Positions 23,599 through 32,072 of a DNA stretch of 64,000 nucleotides are shown here, piece after piece (the first letter of the stretch is position 1; each line of letters opens with the position of its first letter). Source of the stretch: UBA668 sp040081465. Its GTDB lineage: Bacteria > Actinomycetota > Acidimicrobiia > Acidimicrobiales > Ilumatobacteraceae. The notes beneath the pieces were generated by a model that was not told the origin of the DNA, searched no databases, and worked only from the letters and a program-made list of their open reading frames with translations. A program made the position numbers and the translations under genes. The stretch lies in contig JBEBGL010000008.1 of the NCBI GenBank assembly GCA_040081465.1, positions 42,374 through 106,373 on the forward strand. The letters run 5' to 3'.

Positions 23599-26172
23599 TC
23601 AGTCGTCGGTATCGGAAGCCTTGGGCTTCATCGGCAGCGTGTTGCGCCACTGACCATCAACCATGAACAGCGCCGCGGCGACGGCACCGGCCGTCGGCAC
23701 CAAGCCAATCTCGCCGACACCCTTGATGCCGTATGCGGCCTTCGGTTGCGGCACCTCGACCAGTTCGACGTCGATCGGTGGCATGTCTTTCGGCCGGATG
23801 ATGCCCAGGCTGCGCAACGTCATGTTGGTGGGAAACCCACGCTCGTCACTCGGGAAGTCTTCGGTGAGCGCGTAGCCGAGCCCCATGTGCACCGAGCCTT
23901 CAATCTGGCCCTCACAGAGTCGCGGGTTGACGGCCTTGCCAACGTCGTGAATGGCAACGACGCGTTCGATCGTTCCCGTTTCCTTGTCGGCGATGACGAC
24001 TTGTGTCGCGTACCCGAACGCTGCGTGGATCGTCGGGTTCGGAACGTTCGGATCGCCGAGCTTCTGCGTCCAGTCGACGACGTGCTCGGCGTAGTGATCG
24101 ACGTTTGGCGCGCAGTCGGCGGCAAGCGCCACCGCACATGCCTTCTGCACGCTCGCCGCCGCCATCAACGTGCCGCGACTGCCCGTCGTCTGGCCGAAGC
24201 CCAACTCGCGAGTTGTATCGACGAACACTTCGATGCGAGCAGGGTCGATACCCAACTCGGTGACCGCGGTTTGCAGCGCAACTGTATGCACGCCTTGGCC
24301 CATCTCCGTGAAGCCGTGACGCACTTCAACCTTGTTGTCCGCGCTGCGAAAGCGCACGACTGCGGCGCACACTTCGCGCAAGCCGTTGCCGAGACCAGAG
24401 TTCTTCAGTCCAAGACCAAGACCAACCGCCTTGCCGGCAGCAAGAGCAGCATCGATGTGCGGCTTCGCGCGATCGAGGCACTCATCTGCTCCGGCGCATC
24501 CGTCGTCCATGATCTGGCCGGGCCCCCATACATCCCCAGGGTGGATGACATTGCGCTTACGCATCTCCCAGCCGCTGATGCCGACCTTGCTTGCCAGCCG
24601 ATCGATCACGCCTTCCATCGCGAACTGCGCCTGGTTCGCACCGAACCCGCGGAACGCGCCACACACGGGATTGTTGGTGCGAACAGCGATGCACTCGACA
24701 TCGATGTTCGGAATCCGGTACGGACCGCCGGCATGACCGGCAGCGCGCTCGAGCACCTTCATACCGACGCTCGCGTACGAGCCAGAGTCGCCGATGCCAC
24801 GTACCTTCAGCGCGGTTAGCGCGCCATCGGCGTCGCAGCCCGCCCAATACTCCAACCGAATCGGGTGGCGCTTGGCATGGATGAGCAGACTCTCCTCGCG
24901 CGACAACGTGCACTTCACCGGTCGCTGCAGGATCCAGGCCGCTAGTGCGGTTTGGCCCTGGTTGCTCATGTCTTCCTTGCCACCGAACGCGCCACCGTTC
25001 GAGACCAACTCGACCGTCACCTGATCGTTCGGCACGTCGAGAATCGCGGCGATCTGGTCGCGGTCATCCCATACACCCTGACCGCCCGAGTACACGTGTA
25101 GACGACCATCGTCAGTCGGCACGGCAAGCGTGCTCTCCGGTTCAAGGAACGCATGCTCGATGCGTTGCGTGTTGAACACCTCGTGCACTACATGCGCGCT
25201 CGCCGCCAGCGCGCTCTCCACGTCGCCACGCTCGTACGCGCTCGTTGAGAGCACGTTGTCCTTCGTGCCGTACACCGCAATCTCGGGATTGGTGATCGCC
25301 GCGACTGGATCGGTGATCGGACGCTGTACGTCGTACTCAACGCGCACAAGCTTCGCTGCCTCGCGCGCATGTTGCTTGGTGTCGGCAACGACGATCGCGA
25401 GTACATCGCCGGCGTACGACGTGCGCTGCCCTTCGCCAATAAAGATTGGCCAGTCTTTGTAGATGATGCCGACGTACTGAGCGCCCGGAATGTCGGCGGC
25501 GGTGAACACGGCCTCAACACCAGGTGCTGATCGCGCCGCCGATGTATCGATGCAAACGATGTCGGCGCGCACGTGCTCGGTGAGATGCAGCGCAGCGTGC
25601 AACATGCCGGGCACTCGAAGGTCGTCGACGTAACCACGGTCGCCGAGCGCCAACTCTGCCGCTTCGTATTTCGTGCCATTCGTGCCGATAGCGCCGGGCA
25701 ACGAGATGTCGGCGAACTTGCCCTTGGCGACCATCTCGATCGCGTCGAGCACTTTCACGTAGCCAGTGCAGCGACAAAGGTGCGCACCGAGATGGCGAGC
25801 CATGTCGGCGCGCTCGAGACCAGCACCCTTCTTGTCGACCTGCGCCATCGCGCGCATCACGATCCCGGGAATACAGAAGCCGCACTGCAAGCCACCGCAC
25901 GCGGCGAAGGCATCGGAGAACTTGGTTCGCTCTTCCTCGGCAACGCCCTCAAGAGTCGTCACCGTTCGGCCGGCGACCTTCTCGGTCGCGTAGGTGCACG
26001 AGATCTGCACCTTGCCGTCGATCATCACCGTGCAGCAGCCGCACTGACCCTGCGGCGAGCAACCATCCTTGGCCGACGTGATATCGAGCTCTTCGCGCAG
26101 CGCGGCCAGCAGGTGGGGGTGGTCGGCGCGCACGGTCACCGGAGTCCCGTTGAGGATGAAGTCGACCGTCAC
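23599..26172 (-). CDS. Fused 2Fe-2S/molybdopterin xanthine-dehydrogenase-like hydroxylase
   Basis: 857 aa from GTG 26172. Residues 1-155 hold two [2Fe-2S] clusters: GCSPQGQCGCCTV (with a Cys near residue 59), and CGGLQCGFCIPG with HLCRCTGYVKVLDAI. Residues 165-857 are the two molybdopterin domains of the xanthine oxidase family, with GGAFGGKED, RGFGANQAQFAME and TEMGQGVHTV. There is no FAD domain. This fused two-part layout is that of the XdhD / selenium-dependent xanthine dehydrogenase type (TIGR03311). Oxidation of purines or other N-heterocycles is likely; dependence on a labile selenium ligand is an inference from the SsnA and SelD genes nearby. Confidence 0.85.
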   Translation of the reverse strand: MTVDFILNGTPVTVRADHPHLLAALREELDITSAKDGCSPQGQCGCCTVMIDGKVQISCTYATEKVAGRTVTTLEGVAEEERTKFSDAFAACGGLQCGFCIPGIVMRAMAQVDKKGAGLERADMARHLGAHLCRCTGYVKVLDAIEMVAKGKFADISLPGAIGTNGTKYEAAELALGDRGYVDDLRVPGMLHAALHLTEHVRADIVCIDTSAARSAPGVEAVFTAADIPGAQYVGIIYKDWPIFIGEGQRTSYAGDVLAIVVADTKQHAREAAKLVRVEYDVQRPITDPVAAITNPEIAVYGTKDNVLSTSAYERGDVESALAASAHVVHEVFNTQRIEHAFLEPESTLAVPTDDGRLHVYSGGQGVWDDRDQIAAILDVPNDQVTVELVSNGGAFGGKEDMSNQGQTALAAWILQRPVKCTLSREESLLIHAKRHPIRLEYWAGCDADGALTALKVRGIGDSGSYASVGMKVLERAAGHAGGPYRIPNIDVECIAVRTNNPVCGAFRGFGANQAQFAMEGVIDRLASKVGISGWEMRKRNVIHPGDVWGPGQIMDDGCAGADECLDRAKPHIDAALAAGKAVGLGLGLKNSGLGNGLREVCAAVVRFRSADNKVEVRHGFTEMGQGVHTVALQTAVTELGIDPARIEVFVDTTRELGFGQTTGSRGTLMAAASVQKACAVALAADCAPNVDHYAEHVVDWTQKLGDPNVPNPTIHAAFGYATQVVIADKETGTIERVVAIHDVGKAVNPRLCEGQIEGSVHMGLGYALTEDFPSDERGFPTNMTLRSLGIIRPKDMPPIDVELVEVPQPKAAYGIKGVGEIGLVPTAGAVAAALFMVDGQWRNTLPMKPKASDTDD

Positions 26173-26237
26173 CTTTACATTTTGTCAAACGCCGGGCCAG
26201 AAAGCGAGCCACATCGGCCGACCCGGCAGTGACGCGG

Positions 26238-27596
26238 TCAGAACGTCGCGAACAGGTGGAAGCCCGAGTCCAGTTCACGGACCTGCTTAGTCGCCAGATC
26301 GACGACTACGAACGTTGCGTCGTCCCCCGCCGTTTGGCGGCCAAGCACACTCGACCTGTCGCGCGACACCGAGAACACCTGGTCGAGGCCGACCTCGACC
26401 CGCCTGCCATCAACCACAACCGTCGCGTCCAACCCAACCAGCGTGCACCCGTCGAGCGATACCCAGCTCGGCGACGCATCCAACTCGAGCAGCTCCGCTC
26501 CGTCGATGACCGAAATCAAGAGTGCGCCGGCACCGGAGGTCTTCAGCTGTGGCCCAGGTTGCAGCACCAGACAGCCGGTTCCTCCAGCCGTCGCGACGAG
26601 CGGGCGCGGCTCGCCTTCAGTGGGCGTGAACAACAAATAGTTGGCCATTTCAAGGCCCTCAGGATCCAGCAACGCTGAACCGTCGCCACCCCAACCGTAA
26701 AGGCGGTTGTCGGCCACGGGTATCGCGCCTTGTGCGCCGAACGTTGAAACTCCAGCGCGCTTCACTTTGCCGGTGAGGTTGTCGAGCAACGTGATGCCGC
26801 CGGTGCGTTCGAGCACGAGCGCACCGGTTTCAAGGAGGATGCCTCCCATGATCGGATTCTCCACTTGGACGCGAACACCGACGGGATGCAGACCCTCGTA
26901 GACCGTTACAAAAGACGAGAGGCCATCGGAGGTCGCCACGAGAGTCGTCGTGCCACGAATGTCGACGACAGCTCCCTTCATTGTCCAGAACACCGTCGGG
27001 TCTGCCATCGGTACGACGACCGTGTTGAGCCCTTCGACTTCCTTGAACAGCAAGAAGTCGCGAACCGAACCAGCCTCGTAGTACTTCGCTCGCGCGGACG
27101 CCGTCGGATAAGCGGTGCCGTCAACGAGGTTGACAACCGCGAGGCCTAGTGAACCGTCAGGCGTGTGCAGCAGCACGACATCGCTTCCGGCGCGAACAGT
27201 TCGAGGATGAATCTCCCACCCGCTAAATGGCAGCTCGACCGATCGCAGTTCGGGTTGCACAGCTGATAGATCGAAGTAGTTCACGACGTTGTCGCGATTG
27301 TCTTCGAGTAACCAACGGCCCTGATCGGCAACCAGCATCGCGTCGAAGCCGTCCGGCAGCGCTGCCGTCTTTGGCTCGGTCCCATCAAGGCGAGAAACGG
27401 TCATCGACGAATCGGTCAGCGAAACGATGTGCGGCGGAAGCGTTGAATAGTCGATGTCTTCTTGCTTGGCGGTGGTGTCTTCGCCGGTGACGAACTTGAA
27501 GATCGCGACGCCGACGACCGCGAAGAACAGCAGCGCGAGCGTTGCAGCCAACAACTGCTGCTGGCGCGAGAAACGTGGGCCCATTGACGCATGCAT
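26238..27596 (-). CDS. Membrane-anchored protein of unknown function, possible beta-propeller
   Basis: 452 aa from ATG 27596 (ATG 27584 also possible). One transmembrane helix at about residues 13-34 is followed by an extracytoplasmic domain of short beta-rich repeats (for example GRWLLEDNRDNVVNYFDL and SVLGRQTAGDDATFVVVDL), which suggests a beta-propeller. No catalytic motif seen. Upstream codons to 27713 are Arg-rich and overlap the amidohydrolase gene, so they were rejected. Confidence 0.6.
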   Translation of the reverse strand: MHASMGPRFSRQQQLLAATLALLFFAVVGVAIFKFVTGEDTTAKQEDIDYSTLPPHIVSLTDSSMTVSRLDGTEPKTAALPDGFDAMLVADQGRWLLEDNRDNVVNYFDLSAVQPELRSVELPFSGWEIHPRTVRAGSDVVLLHTPDGSLGLAVVNLVDGTAYPTASARAKYYEAGSVRDFLLFKEVEGLNTVVVPMADPTVFWTMKGAVVDIRGTTTLVATSDGLSSFVTVYEGLHPVGVRVQVENPIMGGILLETGALVLERTGGITLLDNLTGKVKRAGVSTFGAQGAIPVADNRLYGWGGDGSALLDPEGLEMANYLLFTPTEGEPRPLVATAGGTGCLVLQPGPQLKTSGAGALLISVIDGAELLELDASPSWVSLDGCTLVGLDATVVVDGRRVEVGLDQVFSVSRDRSSVLGRQTAGDDATFVVVDLATKQVRELDSGFHLFATF

Positions 27597-27607
27597 GGCC
27601 GTCAACT

Positions 27608-28534
27608 TTACTGGGGCAGTTCGACTCCGCGCTGTGACGTAATCCGGCCGTACACCTCTGGGCGGCGATAGCGATCGAAATCGAACAGCGTGCCTTTGTA
27701 TCGCTGACACCAATCGAGGTCGCAGCGGGCGACGATCACCTCGTCGTCGGTGGTCAGTGCTTGGGCAACGATCTGGCCACTAGGGGCAACGATCATCGAC
27801 TGCGTCAGCGAATCGACGCCCTCTTCGACGCCACCCTTCGCGACACCAATCACCCATGTGCCGTTCTGATACGCACCGCTTTGCATAACGAGCGCGTTGT
27901 GGAATCCCTGCAAGATGTCTTGGCTGGGGTCGGGCACGTAATGGATCGGCGTGTTGTAGCCGCACAGCACCATCTCGACGCCCTGTAGCCCCATCACGCG
28001 ATACGTCTCTGGCCAACGGCGGTCGTTGCAGATCGCCATCCCGATCAGGCCACCAAACGCGCGCCACACACCGAAGCCTTCGTCGCTCGGCTCGAAGTAG
28101 TAGCGCTCGGCGTGTTGGAACGGACGATCGGGTTCGTTGTGCTCGTGCCCGGGAATGTGCGTCTTTTTGTACGTCGCAACGATGCTGCCATCGCGCTCGA
28201 CGAGCGTCTGCACGTTCCATCGGCGGCCGTTCGCGTCAATGAGTGCGTACCCGAGACAGAACCCGACGCCGAGGCGCTTCGCTTCGTCGAACAGCGGTTG
28301 CGTTTCGGCGTTGGGCATCGATCGCTCGTACCAATGATCGGCCTCCGCGATGTCGTCGACGAACCAGCGAGGGAAGAACGTTGTGAGTGCCAACTCGGGA
28401 AACACGACGAGTTCCGCGCCCATCGCGTGCGCCTCCTGCAACATCTTGATCAGGCGTTGCACGACTTGGGTACGGGTGTGCTCGCGTTGCACCGGCCCCA
28501 TTTGGGCGGCAGCGACCGTAAGGAAGCGAGGCAT
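27608..28534 (-). CDS. Nitrilase-superfamily N-carbamoyl-D-amino acid hydrolase-like
   Basis: 308 aa from ATG 28534. The Glu-Lys-Cys triad of carbon-nitrogen hydrolases is present: FPELALTTFF (Glu near 47), YKKTHIPGHEH (Lys near 126) and MAICNDRRWPETYRV (Cys near 171). The extended CNDRRWPE motif and the length match N-carbamoyl-D-amino acid amidohydrolase, which releases CO2 and ammonia from N-carbamoyl amino acids or ureido compounds. Together with the SsnA-like and XDH-like genes it hints at N-heterocycle or hydantoin breakdown. Confidence 0.85.
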   Translation of the reverse strand: MPRFLTVAAAQMGPVQREHTRTQVVQRLIKMLQEAHAMGAELVVFPELALTTFFPRWFVDDIAEADHWYERSMPNAETQPLFDEAKRLGVGFCLGYALIDANGRRWNVQTLVERDGSIVATYKKTHIPGHEHNEPDRPFQHAERYYFEPSDEGFGVWRAFGGLIGMAICNDRRWPETYRVMGLQGVEMVLCGYNTPIHYVPDPSQDILQGFHNALVMQSGAYQNGTWVIGVAKGGVEEGVDSLTQSMIVAPSGQIVAQALTTDDEVIVARCDLDWCQRYKGTLFDFDRYRRPEVYGRITSQRGVELPQ

Positions 28535-28597
28535 CGAGACGACGATACTCGCTGCCCGGATCGATGGATCGGCTTGAGGCTCGCTACGGTTCCGCTT

Positions 28598-29884
28598 ATG
28601 AGCGAGGGCACCAGTAGCGGCACGACAGCGGACATCACGATCGAAGAGTTCGAGACAGAGGCGCGCGCGTTTCTCGATGCCAATGCGACTCGCAAGGAAG
28701 CCGAGCGCAAGTTCGTGTGGGGCGAAGGTAGCGACCGAGTGGTCGTGTTTGAGGAGAAGGACCGCGACGCTGAGCTTGCCGACGTGGGTAAGGCATGCGA
28801 CTGGCGACGCAAGAAGTTCGATGCCGGCTTCGGTTGGATCGGCGGGCCGACCGAGTATGGCGGACGACAACTGCCCAGCACCTACGAGCGTGCATACCTA
28901 CGTCTAGAGGCGCAATACGAGATCCCGAATCAGAACGCGTTCACGATCGGTCTCGGAATGGTCGCACCGACGATCCTCGCCCACGGCAGCGACGTCGCAC
29001 GCGATTCGTACCTGCGCGCCATGTATCGCGCCGACATCGTCGGCTGTCAGTTGTTCAGCGAACCCGGCGCCGGCAGCGACCTCGCCAGCCTGCAGACCAA
29101 AGCCGAGCGCGATGGCGACGAGTGGGTAATCACCGGACAGAAGGTGTGGACCACGGGCGCGCAGTACAGCGACATCGGTGAAGTCATCGCGCGCACCGAT
29201 GCCAACCTGCCCAAGCACAAGGGACTCACCGGGTTCGTTGTCAACATGCGTGCACCGGGTGTCGAGGTGCGACCGCTGCGCCAGATGACCGGCGGCTCGA
29301 GCTTCAACGAGGTTTTCTTTAACGAAGTGCGCGTACCCGACGACCATCGCCTCGGCGATGTGAACAACGGTTGGAACGTCGCGCTGACAACGTTGATGAA
29401 CGAGCGTGCCGCGATCGGTGCTGGTGGGGGCGGAGGTGGCGGCGTCAACATGTACACGCGCGTAATCGAGATGGTGCGTCACTATGGGCTCGACAAGGAC
29501 CCATTGGTGCGCAACGAGCTCGCCGATCTGCTGATTCATCAGCGGGTGACCGGCTACAACAACCAGCGCGCGATGGACAAGATCAAGGCCGGCCAACTTC
29601 CTGGCCCAGAGCTAAGCATCGCCAAGTTGGCGGGCACGCTGAACGGTCAGCGCCTCAGCGCATTCGTGTCGAAGGTGCTCGGACCGAAACTCATCGCCAA
29701 CAGCGGCGAGTGGGGTACCTACGCGTGGGGCGCTCTGATTCTCGGGACGCCCGGTGGTCGCATCGCCGGCGGCAGCGACGAGATCATGCGCAACATCGTC
29801 GGCGAGCGCGTGCTTGGTCTACCGAAGGACTTGGGCATCGACAGCAAGTCGCCGTTCAAAGACCTGCCCGTCTCACCTCGGTGA
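28598..29884 (+). CDS. Acyl-CoA dehydrogenase
   Basis: 428 aa FAD enzyme of beta-oxidation type. Landmarks are FSEPGAGSDLASLQT (FAD/substrate loop, near residue 150), QKVWTTGAQYSDIG, the MNERAAIGAGGGGGGG stretch, which is unusually glycine-rich, and the C-terminal RIAGGSDEIMRNIVGERVLG. The acyl substrate is unknown. An open frame continues upstream to 28112 but runs antisense through the neighbouring hydrolase gene. Confidence 0.92.
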   Translation: MSEGTSSGTTADITIEEFETEARAFLDANATRKEAERKFVWGEGSDRVVVFEEKDRDAELADVGKACDWRRKKFDAGFGWIGGPTEYGGRQLPSTYERAYLRLEAQYEIPNQNAFTIGLGMVAPTILAHGSDVARDSYLRAMYRADIVGCQLFSEPGAGSDLASLQTKAERDGDEWVITGQKVWTTGAQYSDIGEVIARTDANLPKHKGLTGFVVNMRAPGVEVRPLRQMTGGSSFNEVFFNEVRVPDDHRLGDVNNGWNVALTTLMNERAAIGAGGGGGGGVNMYTRVIEMVRHYGLDKDPLVRNELADLLIHQRVTGYNNQRAMDKIKAGQLPGPELSIAKLAGTLNGQRLSAFVSKVLGPKLIANSGEWGTYAWGALILGTPGGRIAGGSDEIMRNIVGERVLGLPKDLGIDSKSPFKDLPVSPR

Positions 29885-29938
29885 CATCGCAGTCGTCACC
29901 ACGAATCGGTGGTCGTGCGGCGTAGCTATTCTCGGGTG

Positions 29939-30619
29939 ATGGATCGGCGGATGCCGCTAACCGTGGGCTCCGTAGGGCTTGCAATGACGCTACTGACCGT
30001 CGCCGCGTCGTCGGATCAGGACCGAATCTGGGTCACACCAACGGAGATACGGTCGGCGCCGAGCCGTTGGACCGACACGGCAGTAATCATTCCCCAGAGT
30101 CCTGTGGCGACAGATCAAGTTGCGTTGCCTCCTTGGCTCGTCGCGCTGCTGCAGTTGGCGGGAGCTGTGTTGATCTGCCTTGTGGCGGTGACGCTTGCTT
30201 ATGTGTTGCTGGCACGCCCCTTCCCAAAACTTAGGTGGAGGCGCTTGCGGAAGTTTCAGCCGGTCTCTCCCCTGCCCGAGGTCGTGGAGCGCGAACTGAC
30301 CATTGACATGGAAGCCGCACGCGCAGCGTTGTCGTCGGGCAACCCGCGTAATGCCATCGTCGCTTGTTGGATTCAGCTCGAGAGCGATGCCACCGACGTT
30401 GGTCTGCCGCGAATGAATGCGGAGACCCCGGCCGAATATGTCGAGCGTGTCGTCGTGGCTTCGTCAATCGACGCGGCACCGATCAGAGAACTAGCCGCGC
30501 TCTACCGTGAGGCACGCTTCTCGGTTCACGAACTGAGCGACGATGATCGGGCGCAGGCATTGGACGCGTTGCACCGAGTAGCAGTCTCGCTAAGGCGCAA
30601 GCAAGCGGTGCTGGCATGA
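29939..30619 (+). CDS. DUF4129 domain membrane protein
   Basis: 226 aa from ATG 29939 (ATG 29951 possible). A signal-like segment (residues 8-23) and a transmembrane helix (about residues 68-93) precede a cytoplasmic C-terminal DUF4129 domain with GNPRNAIVACWIQLESDA, TPAEYVERV and LAALYREARFSVHEL. In Actinobacteria this domain is encoded with MoxR and DUF58 proteins, as here. It opens a five-gene operon with ATGA overlaps. Confidence 0.8.
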   Translation: MDRRMPLTVGSVGLAMTLLTVAASSDQDRIWVTPTEIRSAPSRWTDTAVIIPQSPVATDQVALPPWLVALLQLAGAVLICLVAVTLAYVLLARPFPKLRWRRLRKFQPVSPLPEVVERELTIDMEAARAALSSGNPRNAIVACWIQLESDATDVGLPRMNAETPAEYVERVVVASSIDAAPIRELAALYREARFSVHELSDDDRAQALDALHRVAVSLRRKQAVLA

Positions 30620-31083
30620 CCCGCCGACGCATCCTGGTGACGCTAGGTGTCTGGCTCACTGTTGTGATGTCGCTCTGGGCGAGCGACGCGCGCCCGGCAA
30701 TTCTTGTGATTGGGGGCATCGTCGCCGTCGTCGCCGCGTTCATCATCCTTATGGTCGACCTCAATGGCGCGGTCAGTCGGGTCAGGTGGACCAGGCGGAC
30801 CGATGAGGGCGGCCCAGCACGCGACATCGACCCACGCGTCCGTTCCCTTCGCCACCATGTCTACGGTGCATGGCTGTCAGGCTCGACCAAAGTTGGAGAC
30901 ACGCTCATAGAACTACTCGACGAGCGACTGATGGCCAATCATCGCATCACCCGCACTGCCGACCAATCGACAGCCGACAAGTTGCTCACTCCGAGCCTGC
31001 GTCGCCTCATCGCTGGTCCGCGACGACAAACCGCCACGGCGCGCGAGTTGCGCCAGATTCTCACGGACATAGAGGCTTTATGA
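30616..31083 (+). CDS. Small two-helix membrane protein of the MoxR operon
   Basis: 155 aa. Two transmembrane helices (about residues 7-22 and 27-48) and a charged cytoplasmic domain (residues 58-155). The start overlaps the DUF4129 stop and its stop overlaps the MoxR ATG. No family is recognised beyond its position, which is usual for MoxR/DUF58 operons of Actinobacteria. Confidence 0.7.
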   Translation: MTRRRILVTLGVWLTVVMSLWASDARPAILVIGGIVAVVAAFIILMVDLNGAVSRVRWTRRTDEGGPARDIDPRVRSLRHHVYGAWLSGSTKVGDTLIELLDERLMANHRITRTADQSTADKLLTPSLRRLIAGPRRQTATARELRQILTDIEAL

Positions 31084-32072
31084 ACCCTGCACAGTCACCA
31101 ACGAAAATTGATATCGGCACGGCATCGCGCCTGGCTCGAGAGGTACTCGACGAGGTGAATCTGGCCATCGTCGGGAAGCGCGCAGAACTCACGCTTGTGT
31201 TGTGTGGCGTTCTCGCCGGAGGGCATGTTCTATTCGAAGATCTGCCGGGCCTAGGGAAGACACTCGCCGCGCGCTCGTTCGCACAGACACTTGGCTTGCG
31301 TTTCACCCGCGCACAGTTCACGCCCGACCTGCTGCCGGCCGATCTCACAGGTTCATTCGTCTTTGATCAACGCGTGACCGAGTTCGTGTTTCGCAAAGGC
31401 CCACTCTTCACCGGTCTTCTGCTAGCCGACGAGATCAATCGCACGCCGCCGAAGACGCAGGCGGCGTTACTGGAAGCGATGCAGGAGTCTCAGATCACTG
31501 TGGAAGGCGAGACGTTCGTTCTCGAGGCACCGTTTCACGTGCTCGCGACTGCTAACCCGGTCGAGTACGAGGGCACGTATCCATTGCCAGAGGCTCAGCT
31601 CGATCGATTCCTGCTTCGGGTCAGCTTTGGTTACCTAACGCGTGACGAGGAGTTTCAGGTCCTGGTTCGCCGAATGGAGCGGCGCCAGGAGGCGCAACAT
31701 TTGCGTTCGGTGGTCGACGCTCCAACGTTGCTGGCGATGCAGGCTGCCGTCGAAACCGTGGTCGTCGATGACGACGTCAGTCGATATTGCGTCGACCTTG
31801 CCGCCGCGACTCGCCATCACCCGCACGTGCTGCTTGGCGCGTCACCGCGCGGGGCGTTGGCGTTGTTGTTGTGCTCGCGCGCTCACGCGGTCATTGCTGG
31901 CCGCGACTTTGTGACGCCCGAGGATGTGAAAGCGGTTGCCCCATCGGTGCTCCCCCACCGAATCACAATCAAGCCGGAGCTTTGGCTGACGAAGGCATCG
32001 GGCACATCGGTGACCGCCGAGATATTGGCCTCGGTACCTACGCCGACGCCTGGCGGGACTTCGCCAGCGTGA
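31080..32072 (+). CDS. MoxR-family AAA+ ATPase
   Basis: 330 aa. Walker A LPGLGKT (near residue 54), Walker B LLADEINR (near residue 118), sensor 1 ATANPVEYEG and an arginine-finger region LDRFLLRVSFGY are all intact. MoxR ATPases act as chaperone-like remodelers, usually together with vWA or DUF58 proteins. The ATG overlaps the previous stop (ATGA), and its stop overlaps the DUF58 GTG (GTGA). Confidence 0.93.
   Translation: MNPAQSPTKIDIGTASRLAREVLDEVNLAIVGKRAELTLVLCGVLAGGHVLFEDLPGLGKTLAARSFAQTLGLRFTRAQFTPDLLPADLTGSFVFDQRVTEFVFRKGPLFTGLLLADEINRTPPKTQAALLEAMQESQITVEGETFVLEAPFHVLATANPVEYEGTYPLPEAQLDRFLLRVSFGYLTRDEEFQVLVRRMERRQEAQHLRSVVDAPTLLAMQAAVETVVVDDDVSRYCVDLAAATRHHPHVLLGASPRGALALLLCSRAHAVIAGRDFVTPEDVKAVAPSVLPHRITIKPELWLTKASGTSVTAEILASVPTPTPGGTSPA

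Noticed and set aside
28112..28597. 162-codon N-terminal extension of the acyl-CoA dehydrogenase
   Set aside because: It runs antisense through the nitrilase-family gene; the dehydrogenase fold begins after ATG 28598.
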